64,000 nt of DNA from Micromonospora sp. NBC_00389 (GTDB lineage: Bacteria; Actinomycetota; Actinomycetes; Mycobacteriales; Micromonosporaceae): positions 6,820,001 through 6,884,000 of the forward strand of contig NZ_CP107947.1 of the NCBI RefSeq assembly GCF_036059255.1, read 5' to 3'. A model generated the notes under the pieces. It saw nothing but the letters and a program-made list of their open reading frames with translations. It was not told the origin of the DNA and searched no databases. The translations under genes and the position numbers were made by a program. Position 1 is the first letter of the stretch. Each line of letters opens with the position of its first letter. Below are positions 18,844-26,844 of this stretch, one piece after another.

Positions 18844-20778
18844 TCAGAGGACGAGATCTCGTGGGTGGATGATCTCCTTGGCGATGAGTCCTTCAAGTCG
18901 CGCGAGTGGGTCGGCGTCACTGAGGGCGCCAAAGGAAAGTTTGGTGACGTCCTCGATGCGGGCGATGGGCACCTGGTAGGTCCGGTAGGCACCGTAGGAA
19001 AACGCTTCGGGAACCAGCTTCAAGCCGCGGATCAGGTCTTCCTGACTGAGCATGTATGCGGTGGCCGAGAGTTCGCCGGTCTCCTTGACCATCACAACGA
19101 CCTTCCAGAACTGGCGAGGCAATTGCACGCCCCGATACTCGTCGTCGTCGTCGGCAAGGACCGGACCAGTGAAGACAGTGACCTTCAGGTCGCGATTGTC
19201 CGCGTTCTCGAGGATGTAGTCCTCGAGGCCCGCCCAGGTCGTCTGGTTCTGGTTGAAATCCTCATGTTGAGGGCTGCAGTTGGTGAAGTGGAAGGTGTCA
19301 TCGTTCGCGGCTTTGGCGGCCGTGCGCGGCACGCCCCATGCGGGGTCGAGCCGGCGGACGAGGTGACCACGGTCAAGCGGGTTGGCGGCGTACACCTCTT
19401 CCCCGGTCTGCTCGTCCTCGGGCACCCGTGGGTCGAAGGACCAGCGATCTGATTCACGGCGCAGCCGGACACTGGAGTTGCCGTCAATGTTGACGGCGGT
19501 GAAGAATGCCAGCCGCCGTTGCTTGTTGAGCACAATGCTGAAGTGGTGGTATGGCAGCACATAGCAGTGGTCGCCGGTAGCCATGCGGTTGACCGCTGCC
19601 AGGGGCACCTGGTCGGCGTGGAGGGCTGGCAGCGGCACGGGACACCCTTCGGCGAGGAAATCCGGGGCGTAGCCCTTGCGGTCGGCGTAACGCGGGTCGA
19701 TCGTGATCGCCTCCCGCCGGCCTGAAACACGCACCTCACGATTGATCGGGCCCCCGCTCAGGCGGGCGCCGAGTGGTAACGCTGGCGCCGCCGCCAGCCC
19801 ACCGGCCGGCCCGGGCGCCTGCTGCGTCGACCCGATGGAAGGCAGGGTGACCCCGTCGGCGAAGACCCGGTCCAGCAGCGGCTGCTGCGCCGGGGGCAGC
19901 GATCGGTCTCGTAGAAAGGCCAGCAGCCGGCTGACTCGGACTCCTTCGTTCACGATCCCGCCAAGTTCGCTGCTGTCCGGCACCGGAACACTGGCATGAT
20001 GCAGCGCGACGAACTCCCACTGGTCGTTGAAGACAGGCGAGCCGGACGATCCGGGTTCGGTGTCCGTCTCGTAGTGCAGGAAGCTGTCGACCAGGTCCAC
20101 GACCCGGTTTTCCCGCAGCGCGACCTGCTTCTTCTCCCCCCGTGGATGCTGCACGATGCTCACGAAGTCGCCGACGATGGCCTTGCCCTCCGACTCGATG
20201 AGCCGGTTGAACCCGAACCGGCTCAGCTCTGCCGGGGTCCCCTTCACTGAGACGAGCGCGAAGTCCAGCTCGGCATCTGCGAGGAAGAACCGTTCCGGGT
20301 CCAGTGTGAACCCCTGCAACGGCAGTGGGCGGCCGTCGGGGCCGTCCTGGTAGTCAAATTCGACGCTGCTCCGTTCGGCCACCTGCTCGTCCGGCAGAAC
20401 GTGGTGGTTGGTCAGCAATAGTTCGGGAGTGACCATCGACCCGGTGCCGTAGCCGACAAGCCGGCCCCGCTCGTCACGAATATTTACGCGGCCCACCCCG
20501 CGTGCGGCGACGACCCCGCCGTCGAGATAGTCCACCCCGAGAAGATCGTTGGTTTGGATGATGCGTTCGAGGATGGCGCCTGCCGCCGCCACCGCGGCCG
20601 GCTCACCTGCCCTGATCGCGGTGGGGCTGACGGGTCGCACGTCCGGGTAGTGGCGGCTCAGCCGGTCGATACGTGTCGCCACCCGGTCCGGCTCATCCGC
20701 TCGGGCGATCCCGCCGGGCAGGCGCAGTGTGTCGATCTTTTCCCTTCGCTGAACGACCCTGCTGGCCACTCGCGCCAT
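18844..20778 (-). CDS. Leaderless trypsin-like protease fused to a DNA/RNA non-specific (NUC1) endonuclease
   Basis: 644 residues from ATG 20778; GTG 20820 with a GGGAG site is a strong alternative (658 aa). The N-terminal half is a trypsin-fold serine protease of the V8/glutamyl-endopeptidase type: His in LLTNHHVL, Asp in ELDFALV, Ser in TEPGSSGSPVF. The C-terminal half is a beta-beta-alpha-metal endonuclease: DRGHLVRR supplies the general-base His, and a NCSPQHEDFNQN segment supplies the metal-binding Asn region. No signal peptide or membrane segment is present, so the protein is either cytoplasmic or exported by an unusual route. Protease-nuclease fusions of this type are known in bacterial conflict/effector contexts, where proteolysis may release or activate the nuclease; that mechanism is inference here. 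Directly upstream lie a two-helix membrane protein and a coupled small ORF on the same strand. Confidence 0.85.
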   Translation of the reverse strand: MARVASRVVQRREKIDTLRLPGGIARADEPDRVATRIDRLSRHYPDVRPVSPTAIRAGEPAAVAAAGAILERIIQTNDLLGVDYLDGGVVAARGVGRVNIRDERGRLVGYGTGSMVTPELLLTNHHVLPDEQVAERSSVEFDYQDGPDGRPLPLQGFTLDPERFFLADAELDFALVSVKGTPAELSRFGFNRLIESEGKAIVGDFVSIVQHPRGEKKQVALRENRVVDLVDSFLHYETDTEPGSSGSPVFNDQWEFVALHHASVPVPDSSELGGIVNEGVRVSRLLAFLRDRSLPPAQQPLLDRVFADGVTLPSIGSTQQAPGPAGGLAAAPALPLGARLSGGPINREVRVSGRREAITIDPRYADRKGYAPDFLAEGCPVPLPALHADQVPLAAVNRMATGDHCYVLPYHHFSIVLNKQRRLAFFTAVNIDGNSSVRLRRESDRWSFDPRVPEDEQTGEEVYAANPLDRGHLVRRLDPAWGVPRTAAKAANDDTFHFTNCSPQHEDFNQNQTTWAGLEDYILENADNRDLKVTVFTGPVLADDDDEYRGVQLPRQFWKVVVMVKETGELSATAYMLSQEDLIRGLKLVPEAFSYGAYRTYQVPIARIEDVTKLSFGALSDADPLARLEGLIAKEIIHPRDLVL

Positions 20779-20950
20779 GGCTGAATCCTGTTGCTTGGAA
20801 CGCCTGACTTCCGGATCCACTACGCTCTCCCGTTTTCCATCGCTGTTGAAACGACGCCAGCAGGCGGCCGGCCAACACCCTCCGCGGCCTTGAGCACTGG
20901 CTTCCACCAGCCCTTCAGCACACGATCACGATCGTGCAGTGCCGCGCTAA

Positions 20951-21298
20951 TCAATCTCGCCTTGCAGAGATCGAACTTTGGGCTGTATTCGTGGCCGCCC
21001 GGATGCCGAAATAGGCGGTCGTGATGGACCCGATAGCGGTAAAGGCACTGGTGAGTATTGCGACGGCTTGACCGTTTGCCGAACTCGAATCCAACACAAC
21101 TAGACCAACGATTGCCGCTGCAGCTATGACGGCATCACCCATGACCACCACGAGCAGCCCAGTTATCGCCCGCGCCCGCTGAACGCCATCGCTGGTCTCT
21201 GCCAAATTCCGCTGAGCAACCTCCTCGGGTTGATCTCCAGGTGAAGTCGACGGTTGATCATTCTGTTGATTCGGCGGTTGAGCCGAGCTTTCAGTCAT
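20951..21298 (-). CDS. Small two-helix membrane protein
   Basis: 115 residues from ATG 21298 with GGAGG five bases upstream. The N-terminal 40 residues are hydrophilic, Gln/Pro/Ser-rich and probably disordered. Two hydrophobic helices follow (ITGLLVVVMGDAVIAAAAIVG and AILTSAFTAIGSITTAYFGI, the first written here at its full 21-residue core as ITGLLVVVMG plus DAVIAAAAIVG), then a short basic tail. No enzyme motif is visible. It is 170 bp upstream of the trypsin-nuclease gene on the same strand, and its start overlaps the stop of another small frame by four bases. A membrane tether or holin-like partner of the fusion protein is possible, but I do not recognise the family. Confidence 0.7.
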   Translation of the reverse strand: MTESSAQPPNQQNDQPSTSPGDQPEEVAQRNLAETSDGVQRARAITGLLVVVMGDAVIAAAAIVGLVVLDSSSANGQAVAILTSAFTAIGSITTAYFGIRAATNTAQSSISARRD

Positions 21299-21564
21299 GG
21301 CACCTCCGAGCCTTCCGCCTCCGCAACCTCCGCAACCTCCGCAAAGGTGGCGCCCCCTACCTTGATGGTCGCCACAAACGTGACCTCAACCTCTGGTCCC
21401 AACTCCTGACAAGTCTTCTCAGTGCCGCATATGGTTTGGGCTTCGCCGGCCGACAAGTCTGCGGCGTCAGCCGCTGGCTCGGCAGCTTTCGCGGAGAGGT
21501 CGGCAGCGTCGGCCGCGCGCTCGGAGTCTAGTACGGACGCCTCGCCGGTGGCCGCCGAGATTCA
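21295..21564 (-). CDS. Possible small coupled ORF upstream of the two-helix protein
   Basis: A minus-strand frame ends ...AEGSEVP with its TGA overlapping the next ATG (ATGA, 4 nt), the classic sign of translational coupling. It contains ADLSAKAAEPAADAADLSAG, then CGTEKTCQELGPEVEVTFV and an Ala/Glu/Val repeat (AEVAEVAEAEG). The best conventional start inside the open frame is TTG 21456, giving 53 residues. An ATG at 21582 is in the same frame but is followed, after six codons, by a TGA at 21562-21564. So it is either a short TTG-started protein or a gene with a nonsense mutation. The GPEVEVTF...KVGG strand pattern loosely resembles small trypsin-co-occurring domains described near fused peptidases; this is a weak suggestion only. 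Confidence 0.4.
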
Positions 21565-21657
21565 GCAGCTACTGCCCTTCATGCCCTCAAACCACAAAGC
21601 AGTAGGCCGAAGACAAGCCCCAGAACTCTGGTGCCGACTCGAACCTTGCCTTGCGTA

Positions 21658-22983
21658 TTAGCCCAGTTGGCTTATCAATACGCCGGCTTCGCCGAAGCCC
21701 ACGATTTCCGCCCTGCCGTCGCCGTTCGTGTCAGCCACGAAGCGGGGGTGTTTGTCCGTCCGCCAGCCACCGGCCGAATAGCCGAAGTCGTCGACCACCT
21801 TGCGCGGCTGCTCGAACTGGCCGTTGCCCTGGGATCGAGCTACCCAGACCCCGCCGTCACCGCAGCCGACGATGTCGGCCGTGCCGTCGCCGGTCGTGTC
21901 AGCCAGGAACCGCGGGTGCCTGTCCACCCGCCAGCCCTGCGCGGTGCAGAAATCGATCAGCGACGGTATCGGCGCGCTGAAGGTCCCGTCGCCCTGCGCC
22001 AGCGAGACCCAGACCTTGTCGCCGGCGAAGCCGACCAAGTCGGCCCTGCCGTCGCCGGTGATGTCGGCCATGAGCCGTGGGTTGCTCTCCATCCGCCAGC
22101 TACCCGCACCCGCCGAATAGCCGAAGTTGTCCCCCACCTTCCGCGGCTGCTCGAACTGGCCGTTGCCCTGGGATCGAGCTACCCACACCCCGTCCTCGCC
22201 GCAGCCGACGATGTCGGCCGTGCCGTCGCCGGTCGTGTCAGCCAGGAACCGCGGGTGCCTGTCCACCCGCCAGCCCTGCGCGGTGCAGAAATCGATCAGC
22301 GACGGTATCGGCGCGCTGAAGGTCCCGTCGCCCTGCGCCAGCGAGACCCAGACCTTGTCGCCGGCGAAGCCGACCAAGTCGGCCCTGCCGTCGCCGGTGA
22401 TGTCGGCCATGAGCCGTGGGTTGCTCTCCATCCGCCAGCTACCCGCACCCGCCGAATAGCCGAAGTTGTCCCCCACCTTCCGCGGCTGCTCGAACTGGCC
22501 GTTGCCCTGGGATCGAGCTACCCACACCCCGTCCTCGCCGCAGCCGACGATGTCGGCCGTGCCGTCGCCGGTCGTGTCAGCCAGGAACCGCGGGTGCCTG
22601 TCCACCCGCCAGCCCTGGCTGAAACAAAAGGCCTGCAACGCCACGTTCGCTGCGGAGTAGCTGCCGTCGCCCTGCGCCAGCGAGACCCAGACTTTTCCTT
22701 CGCCGAAGCCGACCACGTCGGCCCTGCCGTCGCCGGTGATGTCGGCCATCAGCCGCAGGTGCTTGTCCACCCGCCAACTACCAGCCGAATAGCCGAAACC
22801 CTTCACGGCCAATCGGATGTTGCTTGTCACAACACGCTCCAACATCAGTCCGGGACTGTCCGGATTGCCGGTTCTCTGTTCCGTGGGAGAAGCCACCGCA
22901 CATGTCTGGCGGCTACGTCCGGCGGCGGTGCCAGGTCCGTAGCCACTGTCCGCCTTACGGGCCGTTTCGAACTCAGCGGTCAT
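21658..22983 (-). CDS. FG-GAP/VCBS-type repeat protein (propeller lectin-like), leaderless
   Basis: 441 residues from ATG 22983 with GGGAGG upstream. After about 60 residues of unassigned N-terminus the protein is a chain of repeats, each containing a calcium-binding-like D-x-D/N-x-D-G loop: ADITGDGRADVVGF, ADTTGDGTADIVGC and ADTNGDGRAEIVGF, alternating with KVWVSLAQGDG or GVWVARSQGNG. This is the FG-GAP/VCBS pattern seen in integrin-like propellers and in the SpvB/TcB proteins nearby. The central repeats are duplicated almost perfectly at DNA level (339-bp period). No signal peptide is visible. Likely role: carbohydrate or cell-surface binding. It is transcribed divergently from the M4 protease. 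Confidence 0.8.
   Translation of the reverse strand: MTAEFETARKADSGYGPGTAAGRSRQTCAVASPTEQRTGNPDSPGLMLERVVTSNIRLAVKGFGYSAGSWRVDKHLRLMADITGDGRADVVGFGEGKVWVSLAQGDGSYSAANVALQAFCFSQGWRVDRHPRFLADTTGDGTADIVGCGEDGVWVARSQGNGQFEQPRKVGDNFGYSAGAGSWRMESNPRLMADITGDGRADLVGFAGDKVWVSLAQGDGTFSAPIPSLIDFCTAQGWRVDRHPRFLADTTGDGTADIVGCGEDGVWVARSQGNGQFEQPRKVGDNFGYSAGAGSWRMESNPRLMADITGDGRADLVGFAGDKVWVSLAQGDGTFSAPIPSLIDFCTAQGWRVDRHPRFLADTTGDGTADIVGCGDGGVWVARSQGNGQFEQPRKVVDDFGYSAGGWRTDKHPRFVADTNGDGRAEIVGFGEAGVLISQLG
21861..22617. repeat. 339-bp tandem duplication inside the FG-GAP gene
   Basis: Bases 21861-22278 are repeated at 22200-22617 with a 339-bp (113-codon) period, identical where I compared them. A third, more diverged unit continues on the 5'-of-protein side. 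Unit length equals two propeller motifs, so the duplication keeps frame and adds one pair of blades. Confidence 0.85.
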
Positions 22984-23239
22984 CCCGCCTCCCGCATCGC
23001 CATGCTATGTCGGCCGTCCGCTCGTCGTGCCATTACGTCAATTCGCCTTGATTACTCGGCCTTCTCGCGGATGCTCAGGGCGTTCACGAGGTGGTCCGCC
23101 TCACCGGTTGCTGAAGTCTGGCGCCACCGCACCACGCACCCTCAGTGTCGGTTGACTCGAGCCCAGCCTGGCGCAGCCGGCGCCAGCGTCCGTTGATGAG
23201 GGCCGGCCGCGACGAGCTGTGAGAGCTAATCCTCCAACG
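22984..23239. other. Intergenic interval upstream of the FG-GAP gene
   Basis: About 250 bp. On the minus strand a short frame ending ADHLVNALSIREKAE before a stop at about 23049 looks protein-like but is too short to assign. No terminator or operator was recognised. Confidence 0.3.
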
Positions 23240-23505
23240 GTGACAAGATCAGCACCCCGCCGTCTGGTACTGGACAGCGGGATCGGCACCGCCAACACCG
23301 CAACCCTCGTACGCTTGGCGGAGTTGCTCACCGATACCCGTATCGTGCCGGTCGGCCTTGACCTGGGGCGCGGCAGTGCGCGTGAGGACCTGGCTTCAAC
23401 TAGCTCGCCCGGGAGCGATTCCAGCCGACCCTCGGCACCCACCCGGATGTCGAGGGTGAGGCCGAAAAGTCGGTGAGGAGTTCCACTGATCCCGTAGGCA
23501 ACAGC
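23240..23505 (+). pseudogene. Fossil of a second STAND NTPase related to the 10.5-kb gene
   Basis: The frame SGIGTANTATLVRLAELL, followed by RIVPVGLDLG, lines up with GGIGTGKTATLVRLAEML and VVPVGIDLR of the NTPase at 10519-13800. The alignment continues in a neighbouring frame, where QLA...RFQPTL and EGEAEKSVR match the intact gene's QLALEQFQKTID and GEADKVWRR. The P-loop Lys is lost (GTANT instead of GTGKT), the frame shifts, and the rest of the gene is gone, so this is a decayed paralogue. It lies directly upstream of the M4 protease. Confidence 0.6.
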
Positions 23506-23542
23506 TCGGCGTCATGAAGCGATCGTGAAGGAGACGCGGCCG

Positions 23543-25255
23543 ATGCCCGACAACGGTTTGACGAAGTTTTCCCTGCACCGCACCGACGAAGCCCAGGTCC
23601 CCACGCTTTCGGAGATCGATGGGGAGTTGGAACGCGCCGACCACGTCCGCGGGCTGACCTTCGAACCCGCGACCCTCGATCCCGAGACTGTCGCCCGGCG
23701 CTACCTCAATCAGATGATCGCCAGTCCAGCGGTGCCTGCGCTTACCGCAGGGGGCCGGGAAGGACCGGCGACCGAGTACCGGATCATCGGCACCGAGACC
23801 GCTCCGCTGACCAACACAACCATCGTCAAATTTTCCCAACACCGCTACCGGATCCCCGTCTACGGTTCACTGATCACCGTCGAACTGGACACTGACAACT
23901 CCTTTCTGTCCATCAACTCCGCCCTTGGTGATCCAGACCGGGTCGATCCAGTCGCTGCAATTTCTCCAGCTCAAGCCGTGGACGTCATCCGCGACGACGC
24001 GGGTGACGAAGCCCTGCCACTGGCGGAGATGCCGCGTCTCTACTTCTACTTCGACAATCGCACCGAGCCACACCGATGGCGGCTCGTCTACATCGCCAAG
24101 GACGTGCTCAGGCGGACAAACGCCAACGGCAACGCCCGCACGGGCGAGACAAGTGCGGCCCTACCAGAACTGGTCGACTACATAATCGACGCCCACTCTG
24201 GTGAACTGGTGGCCCGACCCACTCGGACCCAGACGGTGACGTGGACAGCCGCCGACGGGGACGGCGTCGACGGCCTCGGGCACACCCGGCACTTGCGCCT
24301 GGAGCACGACGGCAACGGCAATCTCCGGCTGAGGGACACCGGACGGAACGTCCACACATACAACTTTCGCTTCAAGGACGTCGTACACCAGGAAGGAGCC
24401 CTGCCTGGCGACCTCGCCGCAAACCCGCCTGACCCGTGGGACCCTGGGGCCGTCAGCGCCCACGCCAACGCGGCTGAGGTCGCCGACTTTCTGCTGAACA
24501 CTCTGCGACGCAACGGCCTCGACGGCCAGGGAGGACCCTTCATCTCCAGCGTCAACTGCACGTACCTCAACCCCGACCCAGCCAACAGAGAGTGGCGGAA
24601 CGCGGCCTGGATCGGCACCCAGATGATCTACGGCCAACGCGCCGTCGGCGGCAGCCTGCAGTCCTACGCCGTCGCCACGGACGTCGTCGCCCACGAGATC
24701 ACCCACGGGCTCACCGATCGGACCGCCCGGCTGGAGTACGAGACCGAATCCGGAGCGCTAAACGAGTCGTACTCTGACATCTTCGGCATCATCATCTCCA
24801 ATTTTCCCTGCCATGACGTCAATCAGTGGAACTGGGAGATGGGTGAGGACCTGGATGCCAGTGGCGTGCCCCTCAGGGACATGAGCGATCCCACCAAACG
24901 GGGGCAGCCCGCGCACATGAACGACTTCAAGAGGCTGAGGTCCGGAGAGGATCCTGCCAACCGCAACGACTGGGGCTACGTGCACCGCAACAGCGGCATC
25001 CACAACAAGGCCGCCTTCAACCTGCTTACGGCAAAGACCGCAACGGACGACCAGACTTTCAGGGTTGAGGAGGCCGCGTCGCTCTTCTACCTCGCGCTGA
25101 CAAATCATTTGTCGCGCAGATCCGGCTTCAGCGACAGCCGCCGAGGGATCGACCTTGCCGCAAGGACGCTCTTCCGCAACGAACCACCCGAGACCCTCAA
25201 CGAGAAGCTGGCCGCCATCGCCAAATCGTTCGACGACGTGGGGATTGCAACCTGA
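23543..25255 (+). CDS. M4 (thermolysin-like) metalloprotease without signal peptide
   Basis: 570 residues from ATG 23543, with a GAAGGAG purine run nine bases upstream; GTG 23525 is an alternative. The N-terminal region (about 1-220) looks like an FTP/PepSY-type propeptide (HRYRIPVYGSLITVELD, DFHS-like IDAHSGELV). The catalytic domain has the zinc motif HEITH near residue 384, the third-ligand Glu in GALNESYSDIFG about 20 residues later, and the M4 C-terminal signature HRNSGIHNKAAFNLL near 480 with the catalytic His region. M4 proteases are normally secreted zymogens, yet the N-terminus (MPDNGLTKFSLHRTDEAQ) has no hydrophobic signal. Its neighbours also lack leaders, so release by lysis or alongside the Tc toxin is possible. 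The zinc ligands and zymogen layout make activity likely. Confidence 0.88.
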   Translation: MPDNGLTKFSLHRTDEAQVPTLSEIDGELERADHVRGLTFEPATLDPETVARRYLNQMIASPAVPALTAGGREGPATEYRIIGTETAPLTNTTIVKFSQHRYRIPVYGSLITVELDTDNSFLSINSALGDPDRVDPVAAISPAQAVDVIRDDAGDEALPLAEMPRLYFYFDNRTEPHRWRLVYIAKDVLRRTNANGNARTGETSAALPELVDYIIDAHSGELVARPTRTQTVTWTAADGDGVDGLGHTRHLRLEHDGNGNLRLRDTGRNVHTYNFRFKDVVHQEGALPGDLAANPPDPWDPGAVSAHANAAEVADFLLNTLRRNGLDGQGGPFISSVNCTYLNPDPANREWRNAAWIGTQMIYGQRAVGGSLQSYAVATDVVAHEITHGLTDRTARLEYETESGALNESYSDIFGIIISNFPCHDVNQWNWEMGEDLDASGVPLRDMSDPTKRGQPAHMNDFKRLRSGEDPANRNDWGYVHRNSGIHNKAAFNLLTAKTATDDQTFRVEEAASLFYLALTNHLSRRSGFSDSRRGIDLAARTLFRNEPPETLNEKLAAIAKSFDDVGIAT

Positions 25256-25303
25256 ACGGGCCAGTGCGGTGTCCACCAACGTTGATCGAGGTACCCGCGG
25301 GGA

Positions 25304-26669
25304 CAGGGCTCCGGCAAGGTAGCGATATGACCGGTCTGGCCGTTTGAGTGCAGACGCTCCTGATCATCACGGTATGAGGACAGGCGCGGCCTTTCGATGA
25401 TCATCCAGGTGTCGAAGCTGGGAAGATCAAAGAGGACCGCGCCCGTTGGGAACATCATCGCTGATTGACGTGTTGGCCGTGCACGCGGACCGCTTGGACG
25501 AGCCGTTGACAGGCGGCCGGACGAGCTTGGTCACGGCGTTGAGGCAGGTGCCGGACCGGCGAGACCCTCGCGGTGTCGTCCATGCGCTGCCCGGGGTCCT
25601 GGCCGCCGCGGTCGCGGCGGTGTTGACCGGCGCCCGGTCCGCGGCGGCCGTCGCCGAATGGGCCGGCGACGTCCCGCAGCAGGTCCTCGCCGAGTTGGGC
25701 GTGTTCCGAGACCCGCTCACCGGGGTGTATCGGGCGCCGGACGAGTCCACATTCCGGCGGATCCTGGCTGGCGTCGACGCCGACGCCCTGGACGACGCGG
25801 TCGGCCGGTGGCTCATCGCCTCCGGGCCGGCGGCAGGAACCCCGACCGGGCGGCGTGTGTACAGCGTGGACGGCAAAACCCTGCGGGGCAGCGGACCGGC
25901 CGGAGCGCAGGTGCACCTGCTGGCCGTGCTGGACCAACGCACCGGGGCGGTCCTCGCCCAAGTCGACGTGGCCGGCAAGACCAATGAGATCACCCGCTTC
26001 CAGCCGCTGCTGGCCGCCCTCGACCTGAGCGCGGCGCTCGTCACCGCTGATGCGTTACACACCCAACGCGAGCATGCCCGCTGGCTCGCCGAGACCAAGC
26101 ACGCCGGCTACCTGTTCACCGTGAAGAAGAACCAGCCGCGTCTGTATCGGCAGCTCAAAGCCCTGCCCTGGACGAAGGTCCCGGTCCAAGACGAGACCGG
26201 CGAACGCGGCCACGGCCGCTACGACATCCGCCGTCTACAAGCGGTCACCTGCACCGGGCCGCTCGCCCTGGACTTCCCACACGCCGTCCAAGCCCTGCGG
26301 ATCCGCCGCCGCCGACTCAACCTGAGCACCGGCCGCTGGTCCACCGTCACCGTCTACGCCATCACCAACCTGACCGCCGCCCAGGCCAACCCCGCCGACC
26401 TGGCCGACGGGCTACGCGGACACTGGGCCATCGAAACCCTGCACCACATCCGCGACACCACCTACGGCGAAGACGCCAGCCGCCTGCGCACCCGCAACGC
26501 ACCCCGCGCAATGGCCACCCTGCGCAACACCGCGATCAGCCTGCTCCGCCTCGCCGGCATCACCACCATCGCCCAAGCCCTCCGCCGCAACAGCCGAAAC
26601 CCCTACCGACCGCTACAACTCCTCGGACTCACCTGAAGTCCGGCATATGACTACCTTGCCGGAGCCCTG
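25304..26669 (+). mobile_element. ISAs1-family insertion sequence, copy 1 (1366 bp, complete)
   Basis: Complete element with terminal inverted repeats beginning CAGGGCTCCGGCAAGGTAG at both ends. It is flanked by perfect 10-bp target duplications CCCGCGGGGA at 25294-25303 and 26670-26679, so it inserted here in one piece. It is identical in length (1366 bp) and in encoded protein to the copy at 47754-49119. It sits between the M4 protease and the Tc locus. Confidence 0.95.
25446..26636 (+). CDS. ISAs1-family transposase (copy 1)
   Basis: 396 residues starting at an alternative codon at 25446. It has the ISAs1 order: an N-terminal DDE_Tnp_1-associated domain with [18 protein letters not shown] and [19 protein letters not shown], the first Asp in [11 protein letters not shown], the second in [28 protein letters not shown], and the Glu region in [18 protein letters not shown]. 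The frame is intact and the ends are perfect, so the element is probably active. The protein is identical to the one encoded at 47787-48977 on the opposite strand. Confidence 0.95.
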   Translation: MGTSSLIDVLAVHADRLDEPLTGGRTSLVTALRQVPDRRDPRGVVHALPGVLAAAVAAVLTGARSAAAVAEWAGDVPQQVLAELGVFRDPLTGVYRAPDESTFRRILAGVDADALDDAVGRWLIASGPAAGTPTGRRVYSVDGKTLRGSGPAGAQVHLLAVLDQRTGAVLAQVDVAGKTNEITRFQPLLAALDLSAALVTADALHTQREHARWLAETKHAGYLFTVKKNQPRLYRQLKALPWTKVPVQDETGERGHGRYDIRRLQAVTCTGPLALDFPHAVQALRIRRRRLNLSTGRWSTVTVYAITNLTAAQANPADLADGLRGHWAIETLHHIRDTTYGEDASRLRTRNAPRAMATLRNTAISLLRLAGITTIAQALRRNSRNPYRPLQLLGLT

Positions 26670-26844
26670 CCCGCGGGGAGTGTATTGGACGGGTCGTTGC
26701 GGACTCCGGGGGCAGCGGCGGCGCGAGGATCAGTTGGCCTGCAGAGGGGGGCCATCTCTCTTGACTATGCCGTCGCCCACTCGCCAGCCGGCTGAGCTCA
26801 AGTGACATCAGACAGGCTCCCACCCTTGGCCGGCGCCAGGCGGT

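Noticed and set aside
22984..23130. Minus-strand short frame ending ADHLVNALSIREKAE
   Set aside because: Protein-like, but only about 20 residues before similarity to anything coding is lost; insufficient for a gene call.
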